DNA from: an uncultured Pseudomonadota bacterium
GTDB taxonomy: Bacteria > Pseudomonadota > Gammaproteobacteria > Steroidobacterales > Steroidobacteraceae
NCBI GenBank assembly: GCA_903832085.1
Contig: CAIKZZ010000010.1
Span: 39,989-103,988 of the forward strand
Direction of reading: 5' to 3'
DNA length: 64,000 bases
Part shown: positions 8,540 to 16,749 of the stretch, in pieces
Numbering within the stretch: the stretch's first letter is position 1
Layout of the letters: each line of letters opens with the position of its first letter
Program-made: the position numbers and the translations under genes
Notes under the pieces: model-generated
Databases searched by the model: none
What the model was told of the DNA's origin: nothing
What the model saw: the letters and a program-made list of their open reading frames with translations, nothing else

Positions 8540-10612
8540 CTAGTGGACTGATAACGTGGCCCGTGCGCGAGCACGTATATAGAGCCTCAAACTCTCGACA
8601 TCCTCTACCGAGAGCTCATCAAACTTAGGCATATTGTTCAATTCGAGCGCTCCACCACGGACCACGCCAGCAAACGATGTCGCACTCATTGCCACCGCAG
8701 ATGCACGTAGATCGGGTGCAAACCCTGCTGCGACAACGCCAAGACCGTGACAGGCAAGGCACCGTGTCGCATAAATCGCTTCGCCCGCCTTTGCTCGCAT
8801 AGGGTCGATTGCAAGGGTTGGCTCATCCAATGGGATGGCTTGCTCGGGCGATGGCTGCTTAGGCATTGGAGCATGGCCATCCAATACAAAGGTCAGTAGC
8901 TGATGCGTTTGGCGGCGCGCAACCCAGCCGTGCTGTGCCGCAAGTGAGCCTAGATAGGCAGGCCCTGCCGCGCCCCAACCCGCCACCACAGTCACATACT
9001 GATGACCCCCAACCGTGTATGTAATCGGCGCACCGCTGATGCCAATGCCAACGTCCTGGGTCCACAGCTGTTTACCCGTGAGCGCGTCGTAGGCATTGAA
9101 GCGTCCATCAGCCTGTCCTTGGAAAACAAGGCCGCCCGCTGTGGTCATCGTGCCTCCATTCCAAACGCCAGGCGTCGGCACGGTCCAGCGTGGTTTTTGC
9201 GTCACCGGATCCCAAGCCACTAATGCACTCGTGCCTGCATCCTTCGGCGCATCACCACTACTTAATACAAGTCCGGTATTCAGCTCGGTCTTTTTGAAGA
9301 CAAAATGTTCCTTATCTATACCGCGATCATCAAAGGTACCGGCCATTTCAATAGTCGGCACATAGACCAAACCTGTCCATTGGTTGAATGACATTGGTTG
9401 CCAGTTATGAACACCGATACTAGAGGGCCACTGGGTAACGACACCGTCTGGGTAGCGCGCATTAGCCGCCTCCACAGGTCGACCCGTGGTCAAATCAACG
9501 CGCTCAGCCCAGGTCACTTTGCCGAGTTTTTCGGCTGACAATACTTTGCCCGTATAGCGATCAAGCACGTAAAAGAATCCATTCTTAGGTGCGTGCAAGA
9601 TGACCTTATGCGGCACCCCATCAACAGGAACCGTTGCGAGCGTGATATCCATCGCTGAGACAAAATCCCAACTCTCGCCGGGGGTCGTCTGGTAGTGCCA
9701 AACATAGCGCCCGGTCGCAGCATCCAGCGCGACAATCGCGCATAAAAACAAGTTATCTCCGCCTAAGGGACTACGGACCTTGCGATTCCAAGGGGCACCG
9801 TTACCGACCCCAATATAGATACGATCCAGCTCAGGATCATAAGTGATGGCGTTCCATACGGTTCCACCACCTCCGATCTTCCACCATTCACCAGTCCATG
9901 TTTTGGCTGCCATGGCCATGGCATCGCTTTCAAAACCATCCGCAGGATTACCAGGCACGGTATAGAAGCGCCACAACTGTCGACCGGTCGCTGTGTCATA
10001 AGCCGTCACATAACCGCGGTTTGGGCCCCACTCGGAGCCTGCATTTCCAATAATTACGCGGCCACCAAAAACGCGCGGCGGCCCAGTAATTGTGAGCTCA
10101 TTGTTCTTGTCGGTCGTTTGCACGCTCCACACTTGGTGCCCCGTCTTCGCGGACAGCGCAATCAAACGACCATCTGTGGTTCCCACAAACACACGTCCCT
10201 GCCAGTATGCAATACCTCGTGGTCCCCAGGTATAACGCAGCTTGCGTCCCGCCACCTTTGCGACTTCTGGATCATGGCGCCAAAGCAACTTCCCAGACCG
10301 CGCATCCACTGCGTGAACCAAGCTTTGTCCCACAGTGAAATATAAAATGCCGTCGACAGCCAAGGGTACGGTGGCGCCGTTTTGAACGTGTCCAAGATCA
10401 AGCGACCATGACAGCCCCAGACGACCCACGTTGTCACGATTCACCATCGCTAGTGGGCTCGAGTGCTGCTCGCTGTAGGTGCGTCCATAACTTGGCCAAT
10501 TGTGCCCATCAGCTTCATTCGCGAGTGCCTTGCCATCGATCTCCGATCGAGCAGAGGCCGCCACTAGAACGAGCGCGCAGATCGCACTCCAGACGATGTG
10601 TCGTGAACTCAT
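8540..10612 (-). CDS. PQQ-dependent dehydrogenase with C-terminal cytochrome c, lacking the vicinal disulfide
   Basis: A 690-residue paralogue of the downstream gene: Sec signal (ALVLVAASARS), PQQ propeller and a C-terminal haem site CLACH. It keeps the calcium Glu (GSEWGPNRG), GNGAPWN and the GESWDF region with the catalytic Asp. Where the neighbour has the CC pair, this protein reads LRYTWGPRG, so the disulfide ring common in methanol and ethanol dehydrogenases is missing. The ATG at 10612 is preferred over 10624 because GGGGG lies 5 bases upstream of it. It is separated from the next dehydrogenase by only about 46 bases, so the two are probably co-transcribed. Substrate unknown. Confidence 0.86.
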   Translation of the reverse strand: MSSRHIVWSAICALVLVAASARSEIDGKALANEADGHNWPSYGRTYSEQHSSPLAMVNRDNVGRLGLSWSLDLGHVQNGATVPLAVDGILYFTVGQSLVHAVDARSGKLLWRHDPEVAKVAGRKLRYTWGPRGIAYWQGRVFVGTTDGRLIALSAKTGHQVWSVQTTDKNNELTITGPPRVFGGRVIIGNAGSEWGPNRGYVTAYDTATGRQLWRFYTVPGNPADGFESDAMAMAAKTWTGEWWKIGGGGTVWNAITYDPELDRIYIGVGNGAPWNRKVRSPLGGDNLFLCAIVALDAATGRYVWHYQTTPGESWDFVSAMDITLATVPVDGVPHKVILHAPKNGFFYVLDRYTGKVLSAEKLGKVTWAERVDLTTGRPVEAANARYPDGVVTQWPSSIGVHNWQPMSFNQWTGLVYVPTIEMAGTFDDRGIDKEHFVFKKTELNTGLVLSSGDAPKDAGTSALVAWDPVTQKPRWTVPTPGVWNGGTMTTAGGLVFQGQADGRFNAYDALTGKQLWTQDVGIGISGAPITYTVGGHQYVTVVAGWGAAGPAYLGSLAAQHGWVARRQTHQLLTFVLDGHAPMPKQPSPEQAIPLDEPTLAIDPMRAKAGEAIYATRCLACHGLGVVAAGFAPDLRASAVAMSATSFAGVVRGGALELNNMPKFDELSVEDVESLRLYIRARARATLSVH

Positions 10613-10850
10613 TGACGCCCCCATATACGATGCCAGACATTATCCGTGCCCGTCCGATTGTAGCCAGAAGCAGAGCAAATAGGCGACGCTATACTGCTTT
10701 TTAGTGTCGAGGGCTCCTAAACAATCAGCCTACACCGCTCTGGCGATGCAGCCCTAGCCAAGAAAAATCAGGCTCATATCGATAAACACAGCGTTATACT
10801 ACTATCCACCAAACCGCCGACGCACCGTTCAGCCAAGAACCCCAGGAATC

Positions 10851-11405
10851 GTGTTGCGCCTTAAAAATCTATGCTGTAGCGCTTCTTGGTTACGCAGGCC
10901 AATACTGCTCACTGGCCTTTTACTGATAACGAGCACTTGGAGTTCTGCCAACGGACTCCAATCCCTGAAGCAAATTCGGGAACGTGGGGTTGTTATGCAA
11001 CACTTTGAGATCAGCTGCGCTGCAGCAACCATAGCAACAGTGCTGACCTATGGCTTTCATGATGCGGTTGCAGAACGGCCTATTGCTGAGGGGATGCTTC
11101 GCTACACATCCGCCGCTAAAGTGAAATCTCAGGGCGGTTTTTCGATGCTCGATATGAAGCACGTGCTTGCAGATCGCGGTTATCATGCTGCCGCATATGG
11201 CAAACTCAGCCTTATCCAGCTCAAACTATTTCACGCGCCGATCGTCCCAATAGACAGTTTCGGAAATCATCACTACGTTGTTTTCAATGGCGTTCATGGT
11301 CAAAACGTACGTCTTGCAGATCCAGCATTTGGAAATCGCGAAATGCCGATAGACACTTTCACAAAACTTTGGATCGACGGACTTGCCTTTGTTGTAAGCA
11401 AATAG
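10851..11405 (+). CDS. Periplasmic C39 family cysteine protease (FapD-like)
   Basis: A 184-residue protein with an N-terminal hydrophobic signal (LLTGLLLITSTWSSANG), then a single papain-like C39 domain. The oxyanion Gln50 and catalytic Cys56 have the canonical spacing (Q-x5-C in MQHFEISCAAA). The His lies in HHYVVFNG (about 138) and the Asp in ADPAFG. C39 enzymes cut double-glycine-type leaders; most are fused to ABC exporters, whereas free exported ones are known from Fap amyloid operons (FapD). The GTG start has AGGA 4 bases before. The next gene starts 4 bases after the stop and encodes a FapF-like barrel. The protease assignment is strong; the FapD comparison is an inference from architecture and pairing. 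Confidence 0.85.
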   Translation: MLRLKNLCCSASWLRRPILLTGLLLITSTWSSANGLQSLKQIRERGVVMQHFEISCAAATIATVLTYGFHDAVAERPIAEGMLRYTSAAKVKSQGGFSMLDMKHVLADRGYHAAAYGKLSLIQLKLFHAPIVPIDSFGNHHYVVFNGVHGQNVRLADPAFGNREMPIDTFTKLWIDGLAFVVSK

Positions 11406-11409
11406 ATCG

Positions 11410-12462
11410 ATGAAAAACACACTCTCTACTGTTTTAATATTAGTTACGTTATTAATGACTGGTACGCTTGCGCATTCAGCAGCACTGGAGCCTGTAAGTC
11501 CACCAGATGAATTAGCGGCCCTACGTTTACAGCTCGCTGCACAACAAGCTATAAACCATGCTCTCCAAGAGCGCATTAACGCGCTTGAAACTGCGCTAGA
11601 AGAGCATGCTAGTGGCGCTTCAGAACAAAAATCTCTAGACGCGACTGCACCAGCACCTACAGACCTCGTGGCAACCGACACCAACACAGCAGTTGCACAA
11701 TCACTGATTACAAAGCAGCTTTTGATACAAGCCCCTGGAACTATCCGCTTGACTCCAACCGCAAACTGGAGCCACTCTGGCGCACAAAGTGAGCACTATA
11801 ATTATTCGCGTTTCGCCGTGGGCGTTGGCCTGGGATTACCTGCTGGACTCACCGCAACCGCTGTCATCCCCTACACCTTGGCCGATACCTACTATGGCTC
11901 GAACAGTGGCTTTGATGACCTTTCGCTTGCTCTGCAAAAGCAGTTTCTTGCTGAAACGACCCGTCTGCCAACGATTGTTGGCAGCTTGAACTTCACCAAC
12001 AATACCAGCAACAAAGCATTTCAGGATCCCTCGATTGGAGGGGCATTCAAATACTACGATCTCACTCTTTCGGCATTTAAGACGCTCAGCCCAGTTGTCA
12101 TTTATGGCAATCTCTTTTATTCGCGCGCTGTAAAGCGGTACTTCGCCTTATATTATGAAAGCCCCTTCAACGGCACGATCCAACCGGGCGATACCAAGGG
12201 CATAAGTCTTGGCGTGTCACTCGCGGCGACACCCGCTATCTCAATTAATACAGGACTTACCTTCGATTTCGGACGCGGTACACGTTACGCGCGCGACGGC
12301 TTACCGGAATATACAGGCGCCGGAGTCACTGACGGCCGCCTGAGCCTAGGCGCTGGCTTTTTATTGACTAAACACTGGTTTCTCGGAATAACAGCCGAAG
12401 CCGGCGTCACCAAAGACGCATCGGACTTTATTTTCTCAATCGCACTACCCTATCGTTTTTAG
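11410..12462 (+). CDS. Outer membrane beta-barrel with N-terminal coiled coil (FapF-like secretion porin)
   Basis: 350 residues: a signal peptide (about 1-24), a heptad-rich stretch from about 30 to 75 (ELAALRLQLAAQQAIN and what follows) predicting a coiled coil, an acidic/Ala-Pro linker, then a long region of alternating strands ending in SIALPYRF, the typical C-terminal barrel signature with terminal Phe. FapF of the functional amyloid system has the same order (coiled-coil plug, linker, 12-strand barrel). The gene follows the C39 protease after 4 bases, so the two form a pair. It ends 11 bases from the convergent GT41 gene. It could also be a generic transporter-type porin; amyloid subunits FapB/C are not seen nearby. 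Confidence 0.72.
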   Translation: MKNTLSTVLILVTLLMTGTLAHSAALEPVSPPDELAALRLQLAAQQAINHALQERINALETALEEHASGASEQKSLDATAPAPTDLVATDTNTAVAQSLITKQLLIQAPGTIRLTPTANWSHSGAQSEHYNYSRFAVGVGLGLPAGLTATAVIPYTLADTYYGSNSGFDDLSLALQKQFLAETTRLPTIVGSLNFTNNTSNKAFQDPSIGGAFKYYDLTLSAFKTLSPVVIYGNLFYSRAVKRYFALYYESPFNGTIQPGDTKGISLGVSLAATPAISINTGLTFDFGRGTRYARDGLPEYTGAGVTDGRLSLGAGFLLTKHWFLGITAEAGVTKDASDFIFSIALPYRF

Positions 12463-12473
12463 GACAGCGCCTT

Positions 12474-14741
12474 TTATTGTGGCGTGTGGTCTATAGATGG
12501 GACATGTACATCAGCCAAATCGCCTGCTTGATAGGCAGCCGCAATCATTTGATATCCACGCTCTAAGTGCTGCGTGTGGCGTTTCACGTTGAACAGCTGA
12601 CTAGTGGCAATATTATCAAGACGTGACTTAAAGCCATTAAGAAGCTTCGGCTCCATAGCGAGCTTCACAGCATAGCTTACATAGGCATCTAGGTCCGTAA
12701 CGATTAAGTCAGCTAGGCCTGCAGCAGTCAGAACGCTCGCACCCATGCGCGCTGCAAGCGTCTGTCCTAAGCAGGTCAGTACCGGCACACCAACCCGTAA
12801 CGCATCGCTCGCCGCCGTCCCAGCACTATAGGGCTGCGTGTCTAGGTACAGATCAATCACTTTCAGTCGCGAAAGATATGCGTCTGGCGCCACTCGCTCA
12901 GCAAATACCAGACGATCCAACGTGATTCCAGAACGCTGCGCTTCACGTCTTAGGTTTTCCACGACCTCATGGCTATCGGCATAGAGAAATAACATGGACC
13001 TTGGAACCCGATCCAAGACGGTCATCCACGATTTAAAGACTTCCGGAGTCATTTTGTAATTGTTATTAAAACAACCATACACAAAAGCATCGTCAGAAAG
13101 GCCCAGTTCCTGCCTCGACGAAACGACCGGGGACACTAGTCTTTTCGAATCATTTGGCTGGTAGGTCGGCAGATAAAGTATGCGCTCCGTGTAGTATTTC
13201 CGCATTTGGGACGGCACAAGTACAGGATCTGCGACCAAATAATCCATGAACGACGCGCCACTCGTGCCAAGGAAACCAAGGTAACTCACCTGCACGGGCG
13301 CGAGTCGCTTACTAAATACTGCCGGGCGCGCACCCGCCGAAAAACCATTGAGGTCGACCGCAATATCGATCTGATGTCCCCGCATTTGTGCGACGACTTC
13401 TGAATCAGATAACATATCAGCATCGATCCAGTGCTCAAAAGCAGTGCGAACACGCGTCTGCAGCGGGTCGTCAGGACTGCTCCGCAGTGACACAGCATAT
13501 AGCTCGATCAATGAGCGGTCATGGGTCTCGAATACCTCGGCCATTAGTAAAGACACAGCATGCGAACGAAAATCGCTAGATACATACGCAACGCGCAAGC
13601 GACGTCCGCTTAATGGTGCGATTACAAGGCGGGTTTCATCACTTTCAAAGCGCTCAGCCCATATAGCAGCCGCTTGGCGCAGAACGTCTGGCTCCTTAAC
13701 TAAGCTCAGTGCGCAGAAGGGAGGACATACTCGTTCTCCGGCCTTTATACCTTCGACAAGACGCTGCAAAGCAGCATCAGCACCGGCCCAATCGCATAAT
13801 TTGAATTGAGAATGCAGCAAAAGCCCAGGAACATCGTGCAGCGCGCTATCGAGCGCTAAGGCACGCCGAAAGCAAGTTATCGCCTTCGCGTGTAACTCGA
13901 GGTCCATCAGTACGCCGCCTTGATTTCGAAGCGGGATGGCATCATTGATATCCATTCGGGCCGCTTGCTCATAGCACCTAAGGGCAGCCAGCCACTCCCC
14001 ACGACACTGCAGGACCACCCCTTGCGCATTCAGCGCGACCGAGTCTTGGGGATTTAGCGTGAAGGCGCGCTCAAAGCTCGCCATCGCTAAAGCGAGATTG
14101 TGTTCTGCAAGGTAAAACGTGCCGAGTGCGCGGTGAATAGTGGCGGACTCCGGATCCAGTTCGACTGCACGCGATAGACTGCGCAAGGCTGCACTGGGAC
14201 GCCCCATTTTCTGGCAGGTCAGAGCGTATCTCCAATGCAATTCAGCACTGGCAGGAGCTATATCGAGCGCCTCCTGAAAACAAAGCGCGGCTTCTGAAAA
14301 CTTCTCTTCGGCATGTAAAGATCGACCCAAGCCAAGCCGAGCTTCGATGTGCGCACGATCAAGTGCGTAAGCTTTTTTATATAGCGCTTTGGCTACTGAC
14401 CAATCGTTTTGGTCAGCATGCAGATCGGCGAGTGCGGTATAGATAATGGCACTTGGTACATGCTTATTGAGAAACGCGGTCAGTAGAGACTTTGCTTTCT
14501 CTGACCCGCCCACGGCGCGCGTCGCGGCGGCATAACCGCATAACGCGAGAGCATCGTGTGGCTCCCGCTCATGTATATATTGATAAGCTTTTAGTGCGAG
14601 CTGATGGTTACCTACACGCTCAGCCTTCTGCGCGGTTGCGTGCAGTGCATTTTGGGACGCTACGTCCCCACGATCAGCAAGCACCTGGCCGATAAAACGC
14701 AACCAGGACAGAGCTCTTCGGGAGAGGCTTAGTTTTAACAT
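12474..14741 (-). CDS. TPR-repeat GT41 (O-GlcNAc transferase / SPINDLY-type) glycosyltransferase
   Basis: A 755-residue protein in two halves. Residues about 30-330 are tandem 34-residue TPR units (patterns such as AELHWRYALTCQKMGRPSAA). Residues about 370-740 are the GT41 catalytic region: AYVSSDFRSHAV (conserved His), IDIAVDLNG, GTSGASFMDYLVAD, CFNNNYKMTPE (nucleotide-sugar-binding Lys region) and YSAGTAASDALRVGVPVLT. The family adds GlcNAc or other sugars to Ser, Thr or Cys of proteins in the cytoplasm. The NxHTT block of eukaryotic OGT reads SAGTA, a variation also tolerated in bacterial members as far as I recall. It lies between the C39/barrel pair and the exported peptide gene, so the peptide is a candidate acceptor, by inference only. 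Confidence 0.85.
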   Translation of the reverse strand: MLKLSLSRRALSWLRFIGQVLADRGDVASQNALHATAQKAERVGNHQLALKAYQYIHEREPHDALALCGYAAATRAVGGSEKAKSLLTAFLNKHVPSAIIYTALADLHADQNDWSVAKALYKKAYALDRAHIEARLGLGRSLHAEEKFSEAALCFQEALDIAPASAELHWRYALTCQKMGRPSAALRSLSRAVELDPESATIHRALGTFYLAEHNLALAMASFERAFTLNPQDSVALNAQGVVLQCRGEWLAALRCYEQAARMDINDAIPLRNQGGVLMDLELHAKAITCFRRALALDSALHDVPGLLLHSQFKLCDWAGADAALQRLVEGIKAGERVCPPFCALSLVKEPDVLRQAAAIWAERFESDETRLVIAPLSGRRLRVAYVSSDFRSHAVSLLMAEVFETHDRSLIELYAVSLRSSPDDPLQTRVRTAFEHWIDADMLSDSEVVAQMRGHQIDIAVDLNGFSAGARPAVFSKRLAPVQVSYLGFLGTSGASFMDYLVADPVLVPSQMRKYYTERILYLPTYQPNDSKRLVSPVVSSRQELGLSDDAFVYGCFNNNYKMTPEVFKSWMTVLDRVPRSMLFLYADSHEVVENLRREAQRSGITLDRLVFAERVAPDAYLSRLKVIDLYLDTQPYSAGTAASDALRVGVPVLTCLGQTLAARMGASVLTAAGLADLIVTDLDAYVSYAVKLAMEPKLLNGFKSRLDNIATSQLFNVKRHTQHLERGYQMIAAAYQAGDLADVHVPSIDHTPQ

Positions 14742-14825
14742 TCGATGATCAGCACTTCAGATAATCTAACGGCTGAGCGCTTGTTCAGGCCATCATGGAC
14801 ATGGCTGCGATTATCCACCAGCCGT

Positions 14826-14852
14826 AAAAAAAAGACCGACTCGCGCCGGCCT
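14826..14852 (-). terminator. Rho-independent terminator of the small peptide gene
   Basis: On the minus strand a GC-rich stem (GGCCG...CGGTC, with one G-U pair) is followed directly by a run of T residues. It lies about 40 bases after the stop of the 73-residue peptide gene and before the GT41 start, so the peptide mRNA probably ends here as a short abundant transcript. Confidence 0.7.
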
Positions 14853-14890
14853 TAATTTCGTAGCAACATTCCCGACCGGGAACATTCTAC

Positions 14891-15112
14891 TTAATGGCGG
14901 TGATGCGAACCACCGTCTGAGCCGCTGCCACCGCAGCTGCCTTTACCGGCGACGAACTTGCTCATTTCTGCATCTGTCAGAGCCGCCGCCTGATCCGACG
15001 AATCTACCGCACGCGCAGTTGCCTGCTTATCAGCCGAATGGGCGAACGCAACGTTCGACACAGCAGCAACAAGCAATCCCGCTACCAAACCAAGTTTACG
15101 AACTAAACGCAT
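14891..15112 (-). CDS. Small exported peptide with double-glycine-like leader motif
   Basis: 73 residues. Residues 1-24 are a textbook Sec signal (MRLVRKLGLVAGLLVAAVS..., cleavage after VAFA). Residues 45-58 read LTDAEMSKFVAGKG, resembling leader ends of bacteriocin precursors (L-[ST]-D-x-E-[LM]...G-[GA]). The tail from Lys57 is only 17 residues, rich in Gly and Ser, with one Cys (60) and a His-rich end (SHHRH). AGGAG lies 9 bases before the ATG, and a terminator follows. A leader-like motif behind a Sec signal implies periplasmic rather than ABC-coupled cleavage, which fits the exported C39 protease 3.5 kb away. No known family is recognised with certainty; the precursor role is inferred. 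Confidence 0.7.
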   Translation of the reverse strand: MRLVRKLGLVAGLLVAAVSNVAFAHSADKQATARAVDSSDQAAALTDAEMSKFVAGKGSCGGSGSDGGSHHRH

Positions 15113-15303
15113 AATTTTATCTCCTGACTACTTACACTCTGGAAAGCCGCCCTCTTGTTAGGCGCCGGACTACCATTCATTTACTGCGACCTGCGTCACA
15201 ATAGCAGGGAAAGTGATGAATTTGGAAATATTGATACTGAGGTCCAAGCCCTTTTGTATGATTTGGTGCGGAATATTTAACATAATCCTGTCACTAACCA
15301 GTT

Positions 15304-16419
15304 TTAACTAGGGATATCCCATACGCACCGGCGTTGCCACTCGGATACCGTAATGATCTCGCGAGCAGCGACATCCCATAAAATGCATTTAAGTGACGCA
15401 AGGACGCGGGAGAGCGGGATACGCACGACTTCTGCAAAGCGCGCTTCGTTTTTCCAGTGAAATGCGGCAAGCCGATAGTTTGGGATCGCTGTCGATAAAT
15501 GGTGCACATGATGAAATGCGATATCAAGCGTGAACCAATTTAACCACCGTGGGAGCAGCAAAAAACTTGTTCCATGAATAGCGCCCTCATCGACGTGCCA
15601 TCCAGTCGTTGTGCTTGCATAGGATTTGTCAAAATTGTGCTGTACGGTAAATAGAACGATGCCAGCAGCGCCTGCTAGGGCAATAGACGCAAGACATATA
15701 CCAACCACAAGCCCAGACCCACAGGCTCTGTAGACACAGACCCACATTCCTATGAAGACTATATTATGCAGCGACATATAGCGGAACTCTGCGGACGTTT
15801 TCCAGTAGCGCGTTTGATAGGTCGCCACGTGCGCTCGTAAAGAGTCGCGAGGACTAGCGATTTTCTGACGCAGCATATGCCAGCACAATCCAATGCTTCC
15901 GCGGAGCCATGTATAGCGTGGATTAAAAACGAGATAGATAAACCCCGCAATCGGTGACGCATAGACGCTGCATTTCCAACGGTAGAATCGCTTGCTACCG
16001 GATGTCATAGCTGCGTACTCCGTTATAGAGCGAGTCGCATATGGCCCACGATATACCTCCCAGTCACCGTTATGCGCGTGATGATAGTCGTGATTCTTTG
16101 CCCAGACATATTGTGGCATTCCCGTCAGCACACCCAAGACAAATCCCATAATACGGTTTGTCGATCGATTCTTGAATAGACTGTAGTGACCACAGTCATG
16201 CATCAAAGTAAAAGCTCGTAAGGTGAATAAAGCGAGCACCGGAATTAAGGCAAGCAAAAGCCACACTGAAAAATTGACCGCTTTCGCGGCTAACCACCAG
16301 AGCATTACGATCGGCACTACAGTTGTCGCGACCTGAATGATCGCAATGTGATCCGCGGCAGCAAAATTCTTATCACGCAGAGCAATGCGCAAATGCCGGA
16401 TGTCCTCGAAGAGTGCCAC
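15304..16419 (-). CDS. Membrane fatty acid desaturase / hydroxylase family protein
   Basis: 371 residues with paired hydrophobic helices and the three histidine boxes of di-iron membrane desaturases: HDCGHYSLF (near 95), HDYHHAH (near 131) and HHVHHLS (near 308). These enzymes introduce double bonds or hydroxyls into acyl chains or carotenoids, using ferredoxin or cytochrome b5-type electrons. The GTG start is backed by AGGAG 8 bases upstream. It is about 190 bases upstream of the peptide gene on the same strand, and the peptide gene has its own ribosome site. The substrate is not predictable; the delta-12/omega-3-like architecture is one option. Confidence 0.87.
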   Translation of the reverse strand: MALFEDIRHLRIALRDKNFAAADHIAIIQVATTVVPIVMLWWLAAKAVNFSVWLLLALIPVLALFTLRAFTLMHDCGHYSLFKNRSTNRIMGFVLGVLTGMPQYVWAKNHDYHHAHNGDWEVYRGPYATRSITEYAAMTSGSKRFYRWKCSVYASPIAGFIYLVFNPRYTWLRGSIGLCWHMLRQKIASPRDSLRAHVATYQTRYWKTSAEFRYMSLHNIVFIGMWVCVYRACGSGLVVGICLASIALAGAAGIVLFTVQHNFDKSYASTTTGWHVDEGAIHGTSFLLLPRWLNWFTLDIAFHHVHHLSTAIPNYRLAAFHWKNEARFAEVVRIPLSRVLASLKCILWDVAAREIITVSEWQRRCVWDIPS

Positions 16420-16749
16420 TTTATGGGCTCCTACTGCGTCCTTGAGAAACCAAGTCTACCGTACACTGAACAAACCACCAGACTTAGCTGTAGGCTCACT
16501 TAACCACGGAACCACGATTGGCGCCACCCTTGTCAGCACATGTGTGGCTGTGACCTCGCCTCCAATGTAGCGTAAGACGATCAATAGCGCCGACTGCTTA
16601 CGAGTATCACATTGATGAGTATGTCCCACCTCGCCACCGCTTGGTTGGGACTCAGTGACAAACGGCATCTTTGCATACTCAGACACACAACCCGATGTAG
16701 TCAGTGTGCGAGAGAGCGTGAATGTTTTATACAGGTAGACGTAGTCTCC
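16420..16749. other. Intergenic stretch of 330 bases without a convincing gene
   Basis: It lies between the desaturase start and the permease stop, both on the minus strand. A 76-codon minus ORF here has no recognisable motif, no good ribosome site and atypical composition. The stretch probably holds the desaturase promoter; I see no clear -35/-10 pair. Confidence 0.5.

Noticed and set aside
16456..16686. 76-codon minus ORF in the 330-base gap
   Set aside because: No motif or RBS; unconvincing composition.
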